Part shown: one piece after another, positions 1 through 9,597 of the stretch | Layout of the letters: every line of letters starts with the position of its first letter | Numbering within the stretch: position 1 is the first letter of the stretch | Assembly (NCBI GenBank): GCA_000511875.1 | Contig: AZIN01000001.1 | Location: 1,185,332 to 1,249,331, forward strand | Origin: Gammaproteobacteria bacterium MOLA455 | GTDB taxonomy: Bacteria > Pseudomonadota > Gammaproteobacteria > Pseudomonadales > Porticoccaceae | Direction of reading: 5' to 3' | Length of the DNA: 64,000 nucleotides | The notes under the pieces: model-generated | Told to the model about the DNA's origin: nothing | Databases searched by the model: none | The model's input: only the letters and a program-made list of their open reading frames with translations | Translations under genes and position numbers: made by a program

Positions 1-1
1 G

Positions 2-682
2 ATTTTTTTGGCCTCGCTATATTTCACAAAGGCAAGGGGACCTTGGCTCGGGCTCGCCGTCCTAGGATTTTTATATATTTGGTCAGGACCACATAAATTC
101 AGCAATTTAGTCAGATTGGCACTACTCACAAGCCTACTAGCAATTCCTCTAAGCTTAACGCCGGCAGGGAATAAATTTTTCGATATGCTTCCATTCTTAT
201 CATCAGAAGAATCCCATGAAACCTCAACTGTTGACTACAGATTTAGGCTGCTCGAACAGGGATGGCTAGTATTAAAGAAAAGTCCAATTCTAGGTTCAAT
301 TAATTACCGTGACACTCCAGAAATGGAGGTCATGCGACAGGGTCAGGGAATTATTGATGTAGTTAACTCGTACATCCATATAACGCTAAGCTATGGATTA
401 ACTGGCCTTTCACTATTTCTATTTATATTTATTGGCCTATTATTCAGCTTGCAAAAAACTATCAAATCACTTCCGTCTACGGAAGCAGAGCTTGTTCATA
501 TCGGTCGGGTATTATTCGCAGTCATGGGTGCAATGATTTTCATAATATTTACAGTGAGCTCGATTGACTTCATTCCTTATTTTTATTGGTCCATTGCTGG
601 TATCTGTTCTGCATACCTTAAAATCTGTAGAAATCGGCAGGTCGATTTACACAAAAAATTCGTTAGCAGTCCACTACCATAA
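2..682 (+). CDS. O-antigen ligase/EPS polymerase-like membrane protein (5' truncated by window)
   Basis: The frame is open to the left edge, so only the C-terminal part is present. It holds several hydrophobic segments and a TKARGPWLG stretch resembling the S-R-G motif of Wzy_C/WaaL-type ligases, followed by a long extracytoplasmic loop and more membrane helices. By family it would polymerise or transfer lipid-linked polysaccharide at the periplasmic face of the inner membrane. Its place beside XrtA-type exopolysaccharide genes suggests the exosortase A-associated ligase, but this is inference. It runs convergently into the next gene and overlaps its 3' end by 20 bases. Confidence 0.7.
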   Translation: MFLASLYFTKARGPWLGLAVLGFLYIWSGPHKFSNLVRLALLTSLLAIPLSLTPAGNKFFDMLPFLSSEESHETSTVDYRFRLLEQGWLVLKKSPILGSINYRDTPEMEVMRQGQGIIDVVNSYIHITLSYGLTGLSLFLFIFIGLLFSLQKTIKSLPSTEAELVHIGRVLFAVMGAMIFIIFTVSSIDFIPYFYWSIAGICSAYLKICRNRQVDLHKKFVSSPLP

Positions 683-1586
683 ACCCAGGTAGCATTGCAC
701 TAATATTCACCCCCTTAACCTCCTGTAGCCAATGAGCAACGTCCTGAACTTCCTTTGCCTGAAGCGCTGTAGGCCTAATCACCGCAGACAGATTGCGATC
801 TTTGATTACATCGATAATGAGCTGGGCATTGATGGTTTTTCGCTCATCGGCAAAGGCATAAACCAAAGCCATGTCGCAAAGAGTGTTAATCCTTCTGGGG
901 ACCCCCTCTGAAAAGCAGAAGATGGCGGCAATCGCATCACTGGTAAAGATTGATTTGGTGCTGCCAGCAACCTTCAGGCGATGAAAAATGTATTTCCCTG
1001 TATCCACATAGTCCATGGGACGCAGATGGAAGTCGACACCTATGCGCTGGGCGAACTGGGTGAGTCTTGGGTCATTGAGCTTTTCTATCAACTCTGGCTG
1101 GCCAATGAGTATCAACTGGAGAAATACGTCGCTGGCGATGTTTATATTAGAGATCAAGCGCAACTCTTCAAGGGTTTCTTCAGAGAGGTTTTGAGCCTCA
1201 TCGATCACCAGTAATACACGCTTGCCTTCGGCGTACTGGTCCATAATAAATTCGGTGAATTTTCGTAGTTTCTTGGCGCTCTCTGGGCTGGGTTCTTCGA
1301 GATCAAAGGCGTCTAGGATCCATGACATAAGATTGCCAAATGATGCGTGGGTGTTGTTGATCACGCCTATCACTACGTCGTCACCCTCTTGGGCTAGAAG
1401 GTAGTTCACTAATGTGGTCTTGCCTGCGCCTATATCGCCGGTGATCACGGTGAAGCCGGCCTGGCTGTGAAAGCCATATTCGAGCATGGTCTGGGCGCGT
1501 ATATGATTTTTACTCAGAAAAAGAAATTCCGGGTCTGGATTCAGACTAAACGGTTTTTCTTTTAAGTTAAAAAACTCTTTGTACAT
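663..1586 (-). CDS. XrtA/PEP-CTERM-associated AAA ATPase (GspA/ExeA-like)
   Basis: A 307-residue cytoplasmic ATPase. Walker A is GDIGAGKTT at residues 50-58 and Walker B is VLLVIDEAQ at about 124-132, with an arginine-rich C-terminal AAA lid. The start MYKEFFNLKEKPF is typical of the ExeA-like family and of the ATPases that accompany exosortase A exopolysaccharide loci, which are usually somewhat longer at the C-terminus. It is last in a minus-strand run of polysaccharide genes. Its role is probably energising or regulating polysaccharide assembly; the exact task is not known from the sequence. Confidence 0.85.
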   Translation of the reverse strand: MYKEFFNLKEKPFSLNPDPEFLFLSKNHIRAQTMLEYGFHSQAGFTVITGDIGAGKTTLVNYLLAQEGDDVVIGVINNTHASFGNLMSWILDAFDLEEPSPESAKKLRKFTEFIMDQYAEGKRVLLVIDEAQNLSEETLEELRLISNINIASDVFLQLILIGQPELIEKLNDPRLTQFAQRIGVDFHLRPMDYVDTGKYIFHRLKVAGSTKSIFTSDAIAAIFCFSEGVPRRINTLCDMALVYAFADERKTINAQLIIDVIKDRNLSAVIRPTALQAKEVQDVAHWLQEVKGVNISAMLPGFMVVDC

Positions 1587-1618
1587 AGGTTATTCAATCC
1601 CTGAATAGATACTGGGCT

Positions 1619-2416
1619 CTATGCCTGGTAGGGCATATACCCTGACTCGACGGTTTGTGACTTATTGACCACTGTGCCGATAATATTGGCCTTCTGCATT
1701 GACTGCATGGCTTTGCGAATTTCGGCCTCTGAGTTGCGCCCTTCTTCGATTACCATTAAAAAACAGTCAACATTATTCATTGCGGTGAGTACATCGTCCC
1801 GGGGCAAGATCGCGGGCATGTCATAGATAACAATGCGCGATTTATAGCGCTGGGTAAGTTCGTGAAATAACGACACCATGCGGGGGCTAGATATCAGCTC
1901 GGAGGAGTTATCGAGACTGCCGCGACCCGGCAGTAACAGCAAGCGGTCGACGCCAGGATTAATCAGTAGATCTCCAATTTCTGCGTCGCCCTGCAGGTAA
2001 TCGCTTAAACCCAACTTGGGTTCTACAGCAAAATAGTTACTGATGCCCGGCTGGCGTAGGTCCATATCGACGAGTAGTGCGGTGTAGTTCACTTCCATGG
2101 CAATGGCTGCTGCAAGGTTGCTGGCGACCAGTGACTTGCCCTCTCCTGGGGATGGGGAGACGATACCAATGCTGCGCCAATCATGAGCACGCATCTGTTT
2201 AAGGATGGTGGTACGCAGCGTTCTAAATAGCTGAGATCTTGGGTCCCGCACTGAGCGTGATACGACACGATTCTTTTCTAGTTCTTTGTGGCATAAGGGC
2301 ACCACCTGACTGTCGGTGTAGACAATTTTTTCCAGAGGCGAGCCTTTGCCGACGCTGCGCTTGTGCTCTTGACGTTTCTCTCTGGCTTTTTCCAGTGCTC
2401 TGTGAATTCGCGACAT
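1619..2416 (-). CDS. XrtA-associated tyrosine autokinase (CpsD/CapB family, EpsG-like)
   Basis: A 265-residue BY-kinase-type P-loop protein: SPSPGEGKS (Walker A, about residues 87-95) and ALLVDMDLRQPG (Walker A', about 113-124). These kinases pair with a Wzz-type membrane activator and control chain length and export of polysaccharide. The adjacent gene, ending 9 bases upstream, encodes that Wzz partner. The C-terminus has only a short tyrosine-containing tail (GYMPYQA) rather than a long tyrosine cluster. The start MSRIHRALEKA is the usual one for this subfamily. Confidence 0.88.
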   Translation of the reverse strand: MSRIHRALEKAREKRQEHKRSVGKGSPLEKIVYTDSQVVPLCHKELEKNRVVSRSVRDPRSQLFRTLRTTILKQMRAHDWRSIGIVSPSPGEGKSLVASNLAAAIAMEVNYTALLVDMDLRQPGISNYFAVEPKLGLSDYLQGDAEIGDLLINPGVDRLLLLPGRGSLDNSSELISSPRMVSLFHELTQRYKSRIVIYDMPAILPRDDVLTAMNNVDCFLMVIEEGRNSEAEIRKAMQSMQKANIIGTVVNKSQTVESGYMPYQA

Positions 2417-2425
2417 AATAATGGC

Positions 2426-4021
2426 CTACAACATATTAATTTTGGCCATCACTTTGAACCAGACAATGTCTAGGCTGAGAACAAAATAATGGACGATAGC
2501 AGACATTGCGACAGCCAGTAACAGGACGAACACAATCAGTCGTTTACGCGATTTACCTTTTTTGCTGTAGTCTTCATCACTCAGCATTAAAGGGATAAGC
2601 GCCAGAGGCTCGGCTCCGGTGATACGGGTAATGTCTTTGATGCTTCTGACTGCTGGATCAAGCATTTCTGCCAAAAACACTAGCCCAACAGCAATGCCCC
2701 CGGAGAGAAACAGGCCCATCATCATTAACTTGGGGCGGTTTGGTTTGACTGACTCTGTGGGTCGCAAGGGGGGCTCGATAAGGGTAAAACTTTCGGCTTT
2801 ATTTTCTGACTCAAGCGTTTGCGCTACATCCGCTTCAAACTGTTTGGCCCGCAGTTCTTGATATTTGCGCTTGGTGCTTTCATAGTCACGGGTCATATCA
2901 TCATAACTGCGCTGCACCTCGTGGGTGCGGGCAACTCTTGCATGATATTGTTTTACTTCGGCCTGCATTTTTACGCGATCTAAATTGGTTCGCGCCAGTT
3001 CTTTTTCGGTGACATCTATTTTGATTTTTATCTGTCGATAGAGTGGATTAGAGATTTCACTCATATCTTGCTCTGGCTGAAAGAGTGAATCGGCAGCTAC
3101 CTCTTTCTTCAATCCTTCAATCTCGCGATTTAAGCGCTTTATATCTGGGTGGGACTGTGAATACTTGTTCTCAAGGCTAGTTAACTCGCTCTGTAACTGT
3201 GCCAACCGAACCTGACTACTCAGTGTAGTCACGCCATCGTTACTGGCCACATAGGGGTCCATGCTGGCCAGCTCGAGACTTAAAAAATGCACTTGGTCAT
3301 TGAGGCGGATTGCTTCGGATTGATGGGCGCGAATTTTTTCCTCTAGATTGGTGATCATTGAGAGATTAAATTGCAGCAACTCTGGCAGGCTGTCACCAAA
3401 CTCAAGTTTAAAGTCGGCGATTTGCTCCTCAAGGGCCTGGACGGTTTTTTGCATTTTGTTGGCTTCGTCGCTGAGGAAACTGGCGGTGTCAGCGGCTTTT
3501 CCCGTTCTGGTCTTAACGTTCTCATCGAGAAACATGGTGACCAGCTCATTAGCGACCTTTTGGGCAATATCTGGCGACTCATCCATAAACGAGACTTTAA
3601 AAGCGATGCTGGCGCGTTGTGCCCGACCGTTTCGTGGATCAATAACATTGGCATTGATCATTTCAACGTTGACGGCGCTGCGAAATTTTTCCACCAGCAG
3701 GGAAATGGTACTGCCCTCCCTCTCGTTCTCGTAGACCTTGTATTGATCCAAGGTTTCAAGGATGCGCGAGGTGGTGAGAATGCGCTGTTTGATCACCTGA
3801 ATTTGCTGCTCGGCATAGCTGGTGACCGTAGAGCGCACAAGGTCTTGGGGAATTTCCTGACTTTCGATCAGGATAACGCCCTCAGACTGATAGATCGGCG
3901 GAAGCAAGAATGTGATTGTGGTACTTAGAGCCAGCAGCAGGGGGAAGGCGATAATAATATAGCGCTTGCGCCTGCGCAGCATGTCCCAGTAATCGAGTAG
4001 CGACTTTTCAGTTTCTTCCAT
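2426..4021 (-). CDS. XrtA-associated polysaccharide chain-length determinant (Wzz family, EpsF-like)
   Basis: A 531-residue inner-membrane protein. It has an N-terminal Wzz domain with a membrane helix near residues 20-42, a long periplasmic coiled-coil section (repeated Glu/Lys/Leu heptads, roughly 170-410), a second helix after the proline-rich RPTESVKPNRP segment, and an extra hydrophobic helix near the C-terminus. It sets polymer length and couples the cytoplasmic kinase encoded immediately downstream to the outer-membrane export channel. The gene lies between the beta-barrel and kinase genes, the normal order in PEP-CTERM exopolysaccharide clusters. Confidence 0.88.
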   Translation of the reverse strand: MEETEKSLLDYWDMLRRRKRYIIIAFPLLLALSTTITFLLPPIYQSEGVILIESQEIPQDLVRSTVTSYAEQQIQVIKQRILTTSRILETLDQYKVYENEREGSTISLLVEKFRSAVNVEMINANVIDPRNGRAQRASIAFKVSFMDESPDIAQKVANELVTMFLDENVKTRTGKAADTASFLSDEANKMQKTVQALEEQIADFKLEFGDSLPELLQFNLSMITNLEEKIRAHQSEAIRLNDQVHFLSLELASMDPYVASNDGVTTLSSQVRLAQLQSELTSLENKYSQSHPDIKRLNREIEGLKKEVAADSLFQPEQDMSEISNPLYRQIKIKIDVTEKELARTNLDRVKMQAEVKQYHARVARTHEVQRSYDDMTRDYESTKRKYQELRAKQFEADVAQTLESENKAESFTLIEPPLRPTESVKPNRPKLMMMGLFLSGGIAVGLVFLAEMLDPAVRSIKDITRITGAEPLALIPLMLSDEDYSKKGKSRKRLIVFVLLLAVAMSAIVHYFVLSLDIVWFKVMAKINML

Positions 4022-4056
4022 GTGGGTGCAACGTCCTTTTTATCTATTTCTTATTA

Positions 4057-5202
4057 TTAGAAGCTGTAGCGTAAGCCGAGTTTTACTCGGTTAGACTCGA
4101 CCTTATTGGCTGTGGACTGTCGGTCATGACTTCTGAAAACATACGAAGTCTGGAGGTCTAGTTTTTCACTGAGGCGATAGCGATAGAAAGGCGCCAGGGT
4201 GAAGGTTTCACGCTCTTCAAGATTCGACTCGGTGTCATACCATGAGATGTTAATGCCGACTGTGCTGCGCCCGCTAAACTGGTGTTCATAGTCCATGGCT
4301 ATGCTGTCACGCTCTTCTACTAAGCCCTGACTGGAGGGATAAAGTCCTCGCGACAGGTTGAGGGAGAAAACATCCTTTTCGTAGCTATAACTGACACCTA
4401 AATTCAGTAGTGCGCCTGTGGTTTCAGTGTCTGAGACCACTGTTACCGGGCCAAAGAAAAGTCGCTGTTGACGGTCAGTTTCAAAATGACCGAGGCTGCC
4501 ATTGATTGTCATGGCCTCAGAACGCTTGTAAATAAAACCGACTGTCGCCTGCAGATAGTCGGTTGTATTGTTACTGATTGCGACTCTGTCGGCATCGTAT
4601 TGCGAGATGCTGACCATTGCAGTGGTACTGATCAGTTCATTGATTTTATGCTGCCAATCTAGGCCGAATGTCTGATTGTCGTTGTCAGAAAAATCATTGG
4701 TGTCGTAATCCCGTTCGCTGTAATTAAGCGAAACACCTAACTGATCTCTCTCCGTGAGGTCAATGTTGACTCTCGGCTTGACGTAGATTGTCTCGACAAT
4801 ACTGTTGGAGTCAAAGACACCTGTATCCAACTCGGCTGCATCGCGCTGGGAATTCTCGCTGTAACCAAAATCGAAGCTCCAGGTTGAGCGCTCAGTTGTA
4901 TAACTGTTCTTCCAATCAAAGGCCGGATCTTCAGAATCAAATTGCTCGAATTCAGAATAGCGCTTTACTGCCACTCGGGCATCAAGTTGGGATTTTGCCA
5001 CTGGCGAAACATACATTAACGAAGCCTGTGGCTTAACTGAATAAACGAGCGTGTCCTGCTCTGACTCATTCATAAAGAAGTTGTCGTCATAGCTGACATC
5101 AGCATTAAAGCTATAGCCTGCTACCCAGGTGGCGGCCCCTGAGAGCGATGACGCTGACGCTAGTGCAGCGCCTACAGCGATATGATAAATGAGCTTGTTC
5201 AT
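4057..5202 (-). CDS. PEP-CTERM system-associated outer-membrane beta-barrel protein
   Basis: The start MNKLIYHIAVGAALA at 5202 is preferred. It opens a clear signal peptide cut near SGA-ATW, and it sits 16 bases after the previous gene, whereas the frame upstream of it merely overlaps that gene. The mature protein of about 355 residues is built of alternating aromatic/polar beta-strands and ends in RVKLGLRYSF, a C-terminal phenylalanine typical of outer-membrane barrels. Its position between export and chain-length genes matches the exosortase A-associated barrel family. It probably forms or assists the outer-membrane polysaccharide channel. Confidence 0.82.
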   Translation of the reverse strand: MNKLIYHIAVGAALASASSLSGAATWVAGYSFNADVSYDDNFFMNESEQDTLVYSVKPQASLMYVSPVAKSQLDARVAVKRYSEFEQFDSEDPAFDWKNSYTTERSTWSFDFGYSENSQRDAAELDTGVFDSNSIVETIYVKPRVNIDLTERDQLGVSLNYSERDYDTNDFSDNDNQTFGLDWQHKINELISTTAMVSISQYDADRVAISNNTTDYLQATVGFIYKRSEAMTINGSLGHFETDRQQRLFFGPVTVVSDTETTGALLNLGVSYSYEKDVFSLNLSRGLYPSSQGLVEERDSIAMDYEHQFSGRSTVGINISWYDTESNLEERETFTLAPFYRYRLSEKLDLQTSYVFRSHDRQSTANKVESNRVKLGLRYSF

Positions 5203-5218
5203 AGCGAATCCTTGCTGT

Positions 5219-5821
5219 CTAGGGGACGACAATAACGTCTCCGTAATTGAGAATATGGTTGGAGGACAGATCATTGCCCTTTTCAAGGTCGGAATAACGG
5301 ATCTTGAGTACTGTTTCTGTAGCACCTTCTTCGAGACCGCTGCGACGGATGATCTTGATCGAGTTAGCTGAGGCAAACTCATTTAATCCGCCAGCCATGG
5401 CCAGTGCCTGCATCACGGTGGTGGACTGAATCATGACAATGGGACCGGGCTTGAGTACTTTGCCGACAACAAATACAACGTTTCCTCTGGTGCTGGTGAC
5501 CGAGACATTAACCTCTGGATCGGCAATGTAAGCATTAAGTTTTGCGGCGATGGTGGCTTCAATTTCTGAGGCAGTTTTACCGGCGGCTTGTAGATGTCCG
5601 ACCAGGGGAAATGAGATCATACCGTCGGGCAATACGCTGATGGTTTTTTGCAGGTTTTCTTCATTCCAAACCGAAATCTCAACCTCGTCTCCTGGGTTCA
5701 GTTTGTAGTTGTCTGCCGCTGTAATCTGAAATAGTCCTAGGAACGCAACCGCTGTTGTGACAAAGACTATTCTAAGCTTGCGGTTTAATTTACCGGTTAA
5801 ATATCCAACTCTCATATCCAT
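5219..5821 (-). CDS. XrtA-associated polysaccharide export protein (Wza/EpsE-like)
   Basis: A 200-residue periplasmic/outer-membrane export protein. An N-terminal hydrophobic segment (about residues 15-35, no lipobox cysteine) is followed by a Poly_export domain starting at YKLNPGDEVEISVWNEE and one SLBB domain (VGKVLKPGPIVM). Family members form the periplasmic vestibule of the polysaccharide channel. It has a single SLBB domain, so it is shorter than Wza. The frame directly precedes the barrel gene in the same transcription unit. Confidence 0.87.
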   Translation of the reverse strand: MDMRVGYLTGKLNRKLRIVFVTTAVAFLGLFQITAADNYKLNPGDEVEISVWNEENLQKTISVLPDGMISFPLVGHLQAAGKTASEIEATIAAKLNAYIADPEVNVSVTSTRGNVVFVVGKVLKPGPIVMIQSTTVMQALAMAGGLNEFASANSIKIIRRSGLEEGATETVLKIRYSDLEKGNDLSSNHILNYGDVIVVP

Positions 5822-5900
5822 GATCTCCTTCCTGTCTAATCCTTCAGTTTAGTGTAGACCTAATTAGGCTATTTAGAAGCCTGAGGTCCTGGGTCAATTG

Positions 5901-7313
5901 CTAGTAAGCATTCTTGTTTAAAAATCCGCCAAAGGCTGTCATTAGGATCAATTTGATGTCGAGCCAGAGGGACCAGCTGCGGATGTATTCAAGGTCGTAC
6001 TTAATCCGCCCTTCCATCTTCGCTAAGGTGTCGGTTTCGCCGCGGTACCCTTTGATCTGTGCAAGGCCGGTAATGCCAGGTTTGACCTTGTGGCGTAGCA
6101 TGTAACCGTGGATCGCTGTGCGGTAAAACTCGTTGTGAATAACGGCATGTGGGCGGGGGCCGACAATCGACATGGAGCCGCTAATAACGTTCAAGAACTG
6201 TGGTAACTCATCCATTGAGGTTCTGCGCAACAAGGCGCCAAACGGCGTGATGCGGCAGTCATCTTTGGAGGCCTGCAAAAGCTCCTTATCGCCGGCATCC
6301 ATCACCGTCATGGTTCTGAATTTCCACACCGTTATTGACTCACCACCAATGCCATAACGCTTCTGCCTAAAGAGTACTGGGCCTTTGGATGTAAGTTTGA
6401 TGCCCGCGGCGATTAATAACATGGGAATGGCGATTAAGGTTAGGATCATGCTGCCAGCAACTAGATCAAGAGAACGTTTGGCAAAGTTATCTAAACCCGT
6501 ATGGGGGGATTCAAAGACGCTGATCGCCGGCATGCCCTGAATATCTAGCCAACTAGCGGTAAGCAGATCAAAACTAAAGAGGTCGAGCATCATGTAGGCT
6601 GAGACTGTAGTGTCGGCCAATTCGTTGAGTAGCTGCTTAATGCGTTTTTCAGCGGCAAGGGGCAGGGTGATAAAAATGGTGTCTATGTTACCGGCCTTGG
6701 CCTGCTCAATAAGCTCCGCAGAGCCACCTTTAATGAGGTTGGAGTCGGATATAAAACGACGCGTGCCGTTGGTTTTACGGTCATCAAAATAACCGACAAA
6801 ATTGTATCCCGACCAGGGCATATGTTGGATGCGGCCCTCTAGGCCGGCACCTAATTCCGTCGCGCCATAAATAGCAACAGACTGTGCTCGAACGCCGGTA
6901 TCGCGAAACAGGCGCAAGACCATGCGCAATATTGAATGCCAAGAAATAAGCTCTATGGGCGTTAGGATAAACCAGTAAAACACCATCTCGCGGTTGTAGA
7001 GGTCTGAGGGGTGAATGATCAGATCAACCAAAACCAGCACCAACACAATGGCGAGCCAGTTGCTGCCTACGCTGGTGACTTCTGCTCGCAGACTAATATC
7101 GCGCCATGATTTACTGTGACTGGATTCAGAGAGAAAGCTAAAGAGAACTATAGAGATCAATAGCATCCAGCTATACAGCGGTACCCAGCTGAGGTTGAGC
7201 ACCGAAACCAACGCCACCAGAGTGCAGCCTATAATTCCCGCATCAATAAGACGGGAGAAGGCGTTAATCTTGGCGTCGCGACGACGTACCATCCTTGATA
7301 TTTGATCGGCCAT
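5901..7313 (-). CDS. Undecaprenyl-phosphate sugar phosphotransferase (WcaJ-like)
   Basis: A 470-residue polyprenyl-phosphate hexose-1-phosphate transferase, the enzyme that starts lipid-linked polysaccharide synthesis. N-terminal helices (roughly residues 25-135) are followed by a nucleotide-binding-like central domain (SVAIYGATELGAGLEG) and a C-terminal bacterial sugar-transferase domain with a further helix at about 290 and the motifs FRQKRYG, WKFRTM and SIVGPRPHAV. The C-terminal half resembles the WcaJ subgroup, so glucose-1-phosphate is a reasonable guess for the substrate. It is the first gene of the minus-strand exopolysaccharide run. Confidence 0.88.
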   Translation of the reverse strand: MADQISRMVRRRDAKINAFSRLIDAGIIGCTLVALVSVLNLSWVPLYSWMLLISIVLFSFLSESSHSKSWRDISLRAEVTSVGSNWLAIVLVLVLVDLIIHPSDLYNREMVFYWFILTPIELISWHSILRMVLRLFRDTGVRAQSVAIYGATELGAGLEGRIQHMPWSGYNFVGYFDDRKTNGTRRFISDSNLIKGGSAELIEQAKAGNIDTIFITLPLAAEKRIKQLLNELADTTVSAYMMLDLFSFDLLTASWLDIQGMPAISVFESPHTGLDNFAKRSLDLVAGSMILTLIAIPMLLIAAGIKLTSKGPVLFRQKRYGIGGESITVWKFRTMTVMDAGDKELLQASKDDCRITPFGALLRRTSMDELPQFLNVISGSMSIVGPRPHAVIHNEFYRTAIHGYMLRHKVKPGITGLAQIKGYRGETDTLAKMEGRIKYDLEYIRSWSLWLDIKLILMTAFGGFLNKNAY

Positions 7314-7430
7314 AAGATAAAACTGACTCTAAACGATAATTTCCTGACGTGGAGTGTACGCCACCGATGTGTTGTGTCGATTGCGTAACATCCAAATTGC
7401 GAATCAGTTCTCTCTTAAATTGTGCGCCAG

Positions 7431-8051
7431 TTAGCGTTTTGATGATTTCCGAAGACCAACCAAACCTAATAGCCCAGACAGAAATAACCATGCGGCGGCA
7501 GGAAGAGGTACTTCAGCTACAGCCCACTGAGTATAGTGGGAGACATCGTGATTCTTGCCATCCAGTGCTTTACCTATTTCAACCTGAATTTGATTCCCCG
7601 CGGTGTTATCGCCATTAATCTTAAACAGCCATACAAACGATGCTGCTTTAACTGTTAGATAACCGGTGAAGTCCGCTGTGGTGAGTAACGTCTGACCACT
7701 GAAGCTCGCAGGGTCTTTGACGCCTGCCAGCCCAGGAATAACGATACCTTCAAATGCCAACATATTAGCCATATCGGCTGGTTGATCATGAGCGGTTCCG
7801 GTGGACCAAAAAACGTCGGATGTGATATCACCGATACTTCCAGTTGTGACAGCGCATGTGGTGCAACTATCAGGGAAGTATTGGTCGATAACGGTGTCTC
7901 CGAACGCCAAATTTCCGGCGTTCTCATCGACGCCTCCGCTAGTTTTACCTTTATCTGCAGTCCAGATACTAAGTAGGTCGACGGTTCCTGCATGAGCCGG
8001 GGTCAATACAAAACACCCCATAAAGAGGCTCGCTAATAGTAATATCTTCAT
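7431..8051 (-). CDS. PEP-CTERM sorting-domain protein (exosortase substrate)
   Basis: The start at 8051 (MKILLLASLF) gives a good signal peptide ending PAHA-G and has an AAGGA ribosome site just upstream; the frame can be extended 14 codons further but without such a site. The C-terminus reads EVPLPAAAWLFLSG, then a hydrophobic stretch, then RKSSKR: a VPLPAA-type PEP-CTERM anchor recognised by exosortase A. The body (about 150 residues) has one closely spaced cysteine pair (SCTTC) and no domain I recognise. It lies directly upstream of the exopolysaccharide cluster, so it is probably exported, processed and associated with that matrix. Confidence 0.88.
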   Translation of the reverse strand: MKILLLASLFMGCFVLTPAHAGTVDLLSIWTADKGKTSGGVDENAGNLAFGDTVIDQYFPDSCTTCAVTTGSIGDITSDVFWSTGTAHDQPADMANMLAFEGIVIPGLAGVKDPASFSGQTLLTTADFTGYLTVKAASFVWLFKINGDNTAGNQIQVEIGKALDGKNHDVSHYTQWAVAEVPLPAAAWLFLSGLLGLVGLRKSSKR

Positions 8052-8081
8052 GATGCCTTCCTTGGAGGACTCTCCCGAGTA

Positions 8082-8112
8082 TTCACAAACCATTTCAACG
8101 AATTTTTGTGAA
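8082..8112. promoter_or_regulatory. 8-bp inverted repeat upstream of the PEP-CTERM gene
   Basis: TTCACAAA and TTTGTGAA are perfect complements separated by 15 bases, 31-61 bases upstream of the start codon of the PEP-CTERM gene. The spacing and position suit a dimeric regulator site or a leader hairpin. No regulator can be named from the sequence. Confidence 0.4.
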
Positions 8113-8290
8113 TTATTTTTGGTGAAAATGTGAGACTCGTCACACTAGGTAACGGTAATTTAAAAGATAGACTATGGCGACGAGCTGTCAAGTGAGAGAC
8201 CTCAAAAGACATTGGCCTGGCTAGTGATGGACTTTATGGCTATTGACAGACCTATGGCGGCAAACAGACGTAGACTTATTACGGGCATTA

Positions 8291-8322
8291 AAAAAGGCGG
8301 TCCTTTCGGAGCCGCCTTTTTT
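8291..8322. terminator. Intrinsic terminator downstream of rplS
   Basis: A GC stem (GGCGG...CCGCC plus an inner TCC/GGA pairing) with a TTTC loop is flanked by an A-run on one side and a T-run on the other. It can therefore work in both directions. It closes the ffh-rpsP-rimM-trmD-rplS block transcribed leftward. Confidence 0.85.
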
Positions 8323-8352
8323 GCACAACAAATACTGATCTGAAACCGGTAT

Positions 8353-8712
8353 TTATCTGTTGAGCTTCTCTTTGATACGTGCAGATCGACCTGAACGCTC
8401 GCGGAGATAGTAAAGCTTGGCACGACGAACTGCACCGCGACGCTTTACTTCAATGCTGTCAACCAGAGGGCTGTAAGTCTGGAACGTACGCTCAACACCA
8501 ATACCATTGGAAATTTTACGAACGGTAAAGGCAGAGTTCAGCTGGCGGTTACGCTTGGCTAATACTACGCCTTCGAATGCCTGCAGACGCTCACGAGTGC
8601 CCTCTTTTACTTTAACCTGCACAACAACGGTATCACCGGGGCTGAAATCAGGAATTTCTTTGCTCATCTGCTCTTTTTCAATCGCAGCAATTATCGATAC
8701 TTTGCTAGTCAT
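8353..8712 (-). CDS. rplS: 50S ribosomal protein L19
   Basis: The start [15 protein letters not shown] at 8712 has a GAGGAG ribosome site and matches the family N-terminus; a start 13 codons earlier is possible but lacks support. The [14 protein letters not shown] and GIGVERTF blocks are classic for L19, which sits at the 30S-50S interface. It is the last gene of the rpsP-rimM-trmD-rplS operon and is followed by a strong terminator. Confidence 0.96.
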   Translation of the reverse strand: MTSKVSIIAAIEKEQMSKEIPDFSPGDTVVVQVKVKEGTRERLQAFEGVVLAKRNRQLNSAFTVRKISNGIGVERTFQTYSPLVDSIEVKRRGAVRRAKLYYLRERSGRSARIKEKLNR

Positions 8713-8784
8713 TTCTTGCTCCTCAATTTTCATTGGTTGGTGGCATGCCACCTGTTTTAGAGCTCTGTACAGAGAGGATGGTCA

Positions 8785-9537
8785 TCATCCTTTGCCATCA
8801 TCTGCCAGCGCAGCACTCATTTCCTTGAGTAGAGCCTGTTGCTCAGGGTTGAGCTCGAGGCGGTCCAGTAAATCTGGTCTTCGCTGTTGAGTTCGCACTA
8901 GTGATTGCTGCAAACGCCAACGTCTAATTTTTTCATGGTTACCTGACAACAGTACTTCTGGTACCTGCTGGCCCTGGTAGTCTTCTGGCCGTGTAAAGTG
9001 CGGGCAGTCTAATAGACCTTCGGCAAATGAGTCTTGGTCAGCGGAGTCCTTGTGTCCTAGGGCTCCCGGTATCTGACGGATCAAAGCATCTACCAATACC
9101 ATGGCGGGTAATTCACCGCCGCTGAGTACGTAGTCACCTATGGACCACTCCTCATCTACCTCTTGCTCTATCAGTCGCTCGTCGATTCCTTCGTAGCGGC
9201 CAGCAATCAGTATTAGTGACTGCTGTGTAGCAAATTTGTTTACTGCGCCCTGATTAAGGACCTGTCCCTGAGGTGAGAGATACACCACTTTGGCGTCTTC
9301 ACTTGCCCACTGCTTAGCAGCGGCTATGGCTCTGCGCAGAGGTTCTACCATCATCACCATGCCAGGACCGCCGCCGTAGGGGCGAGCGTCAACTGTCTGG
9401 TGACGGTCTTCAGTAAAGTCTCTTGGATTGAAGCTCTGACACTCCAACAAGCCATTCTTTACGGCGCGTCCACTAATACCGTATTCGGTTAGCGAACTGA
9501 ACATTTCCGGGAACAGGGTAATCAGTGCAATTTTCAT
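8785..9537 (-). CDS. trmD: tRNA (guanine-N1)-methyltransferase
   Basis: A 250-residue SPOUT-class enzyme that methylates G37 of tRNAs reading CNN codons, using SAM. The start [13 protein letters not shown], the substrate-binding block [12 protein letters not shown], and the knot segment YEGIDERL with [14 protein letters not shown] are all intact. It lies between rimM and rplS as in most proteobacteria. Confidence 0.97.
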   Translation of the reverse strand: MKIALITLFPEMFSSLTEYGISGRAVKNGLLECQSFNPRDFTEDRHQTVDARPYGGGPGMVMMVEPLRRAIAAAKQWASEDAKVVYLSPQGQVLNQGAVNKFATQQSLILIAGRYEGIDERLIEQEVDEEWSIGDYVLSGGELPAMVLVDALIRQIPGALGHKDSADQDSFAEGLLDCPHFTRPEDYQGQQVPEVLLSGNHEKIRRWRLQQSLVRTQQRRPDLLDRLELNPEQQALLKEMSAALADDGKG

Positions 9538-9597
9538 TTACCTGCCCTCTGATACTGCGCTCTTTAAAGCCTTGTCACACCACCAGGTGAAACCAGA

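Noticed and set aside
8052-8200. Sigma-54 promoter for the PEP-CTERM gene, as reported for some PEP-CTERM regulons
   Set aside because: No TGGCAC-N5-TTGC element is found upstream of the gene.
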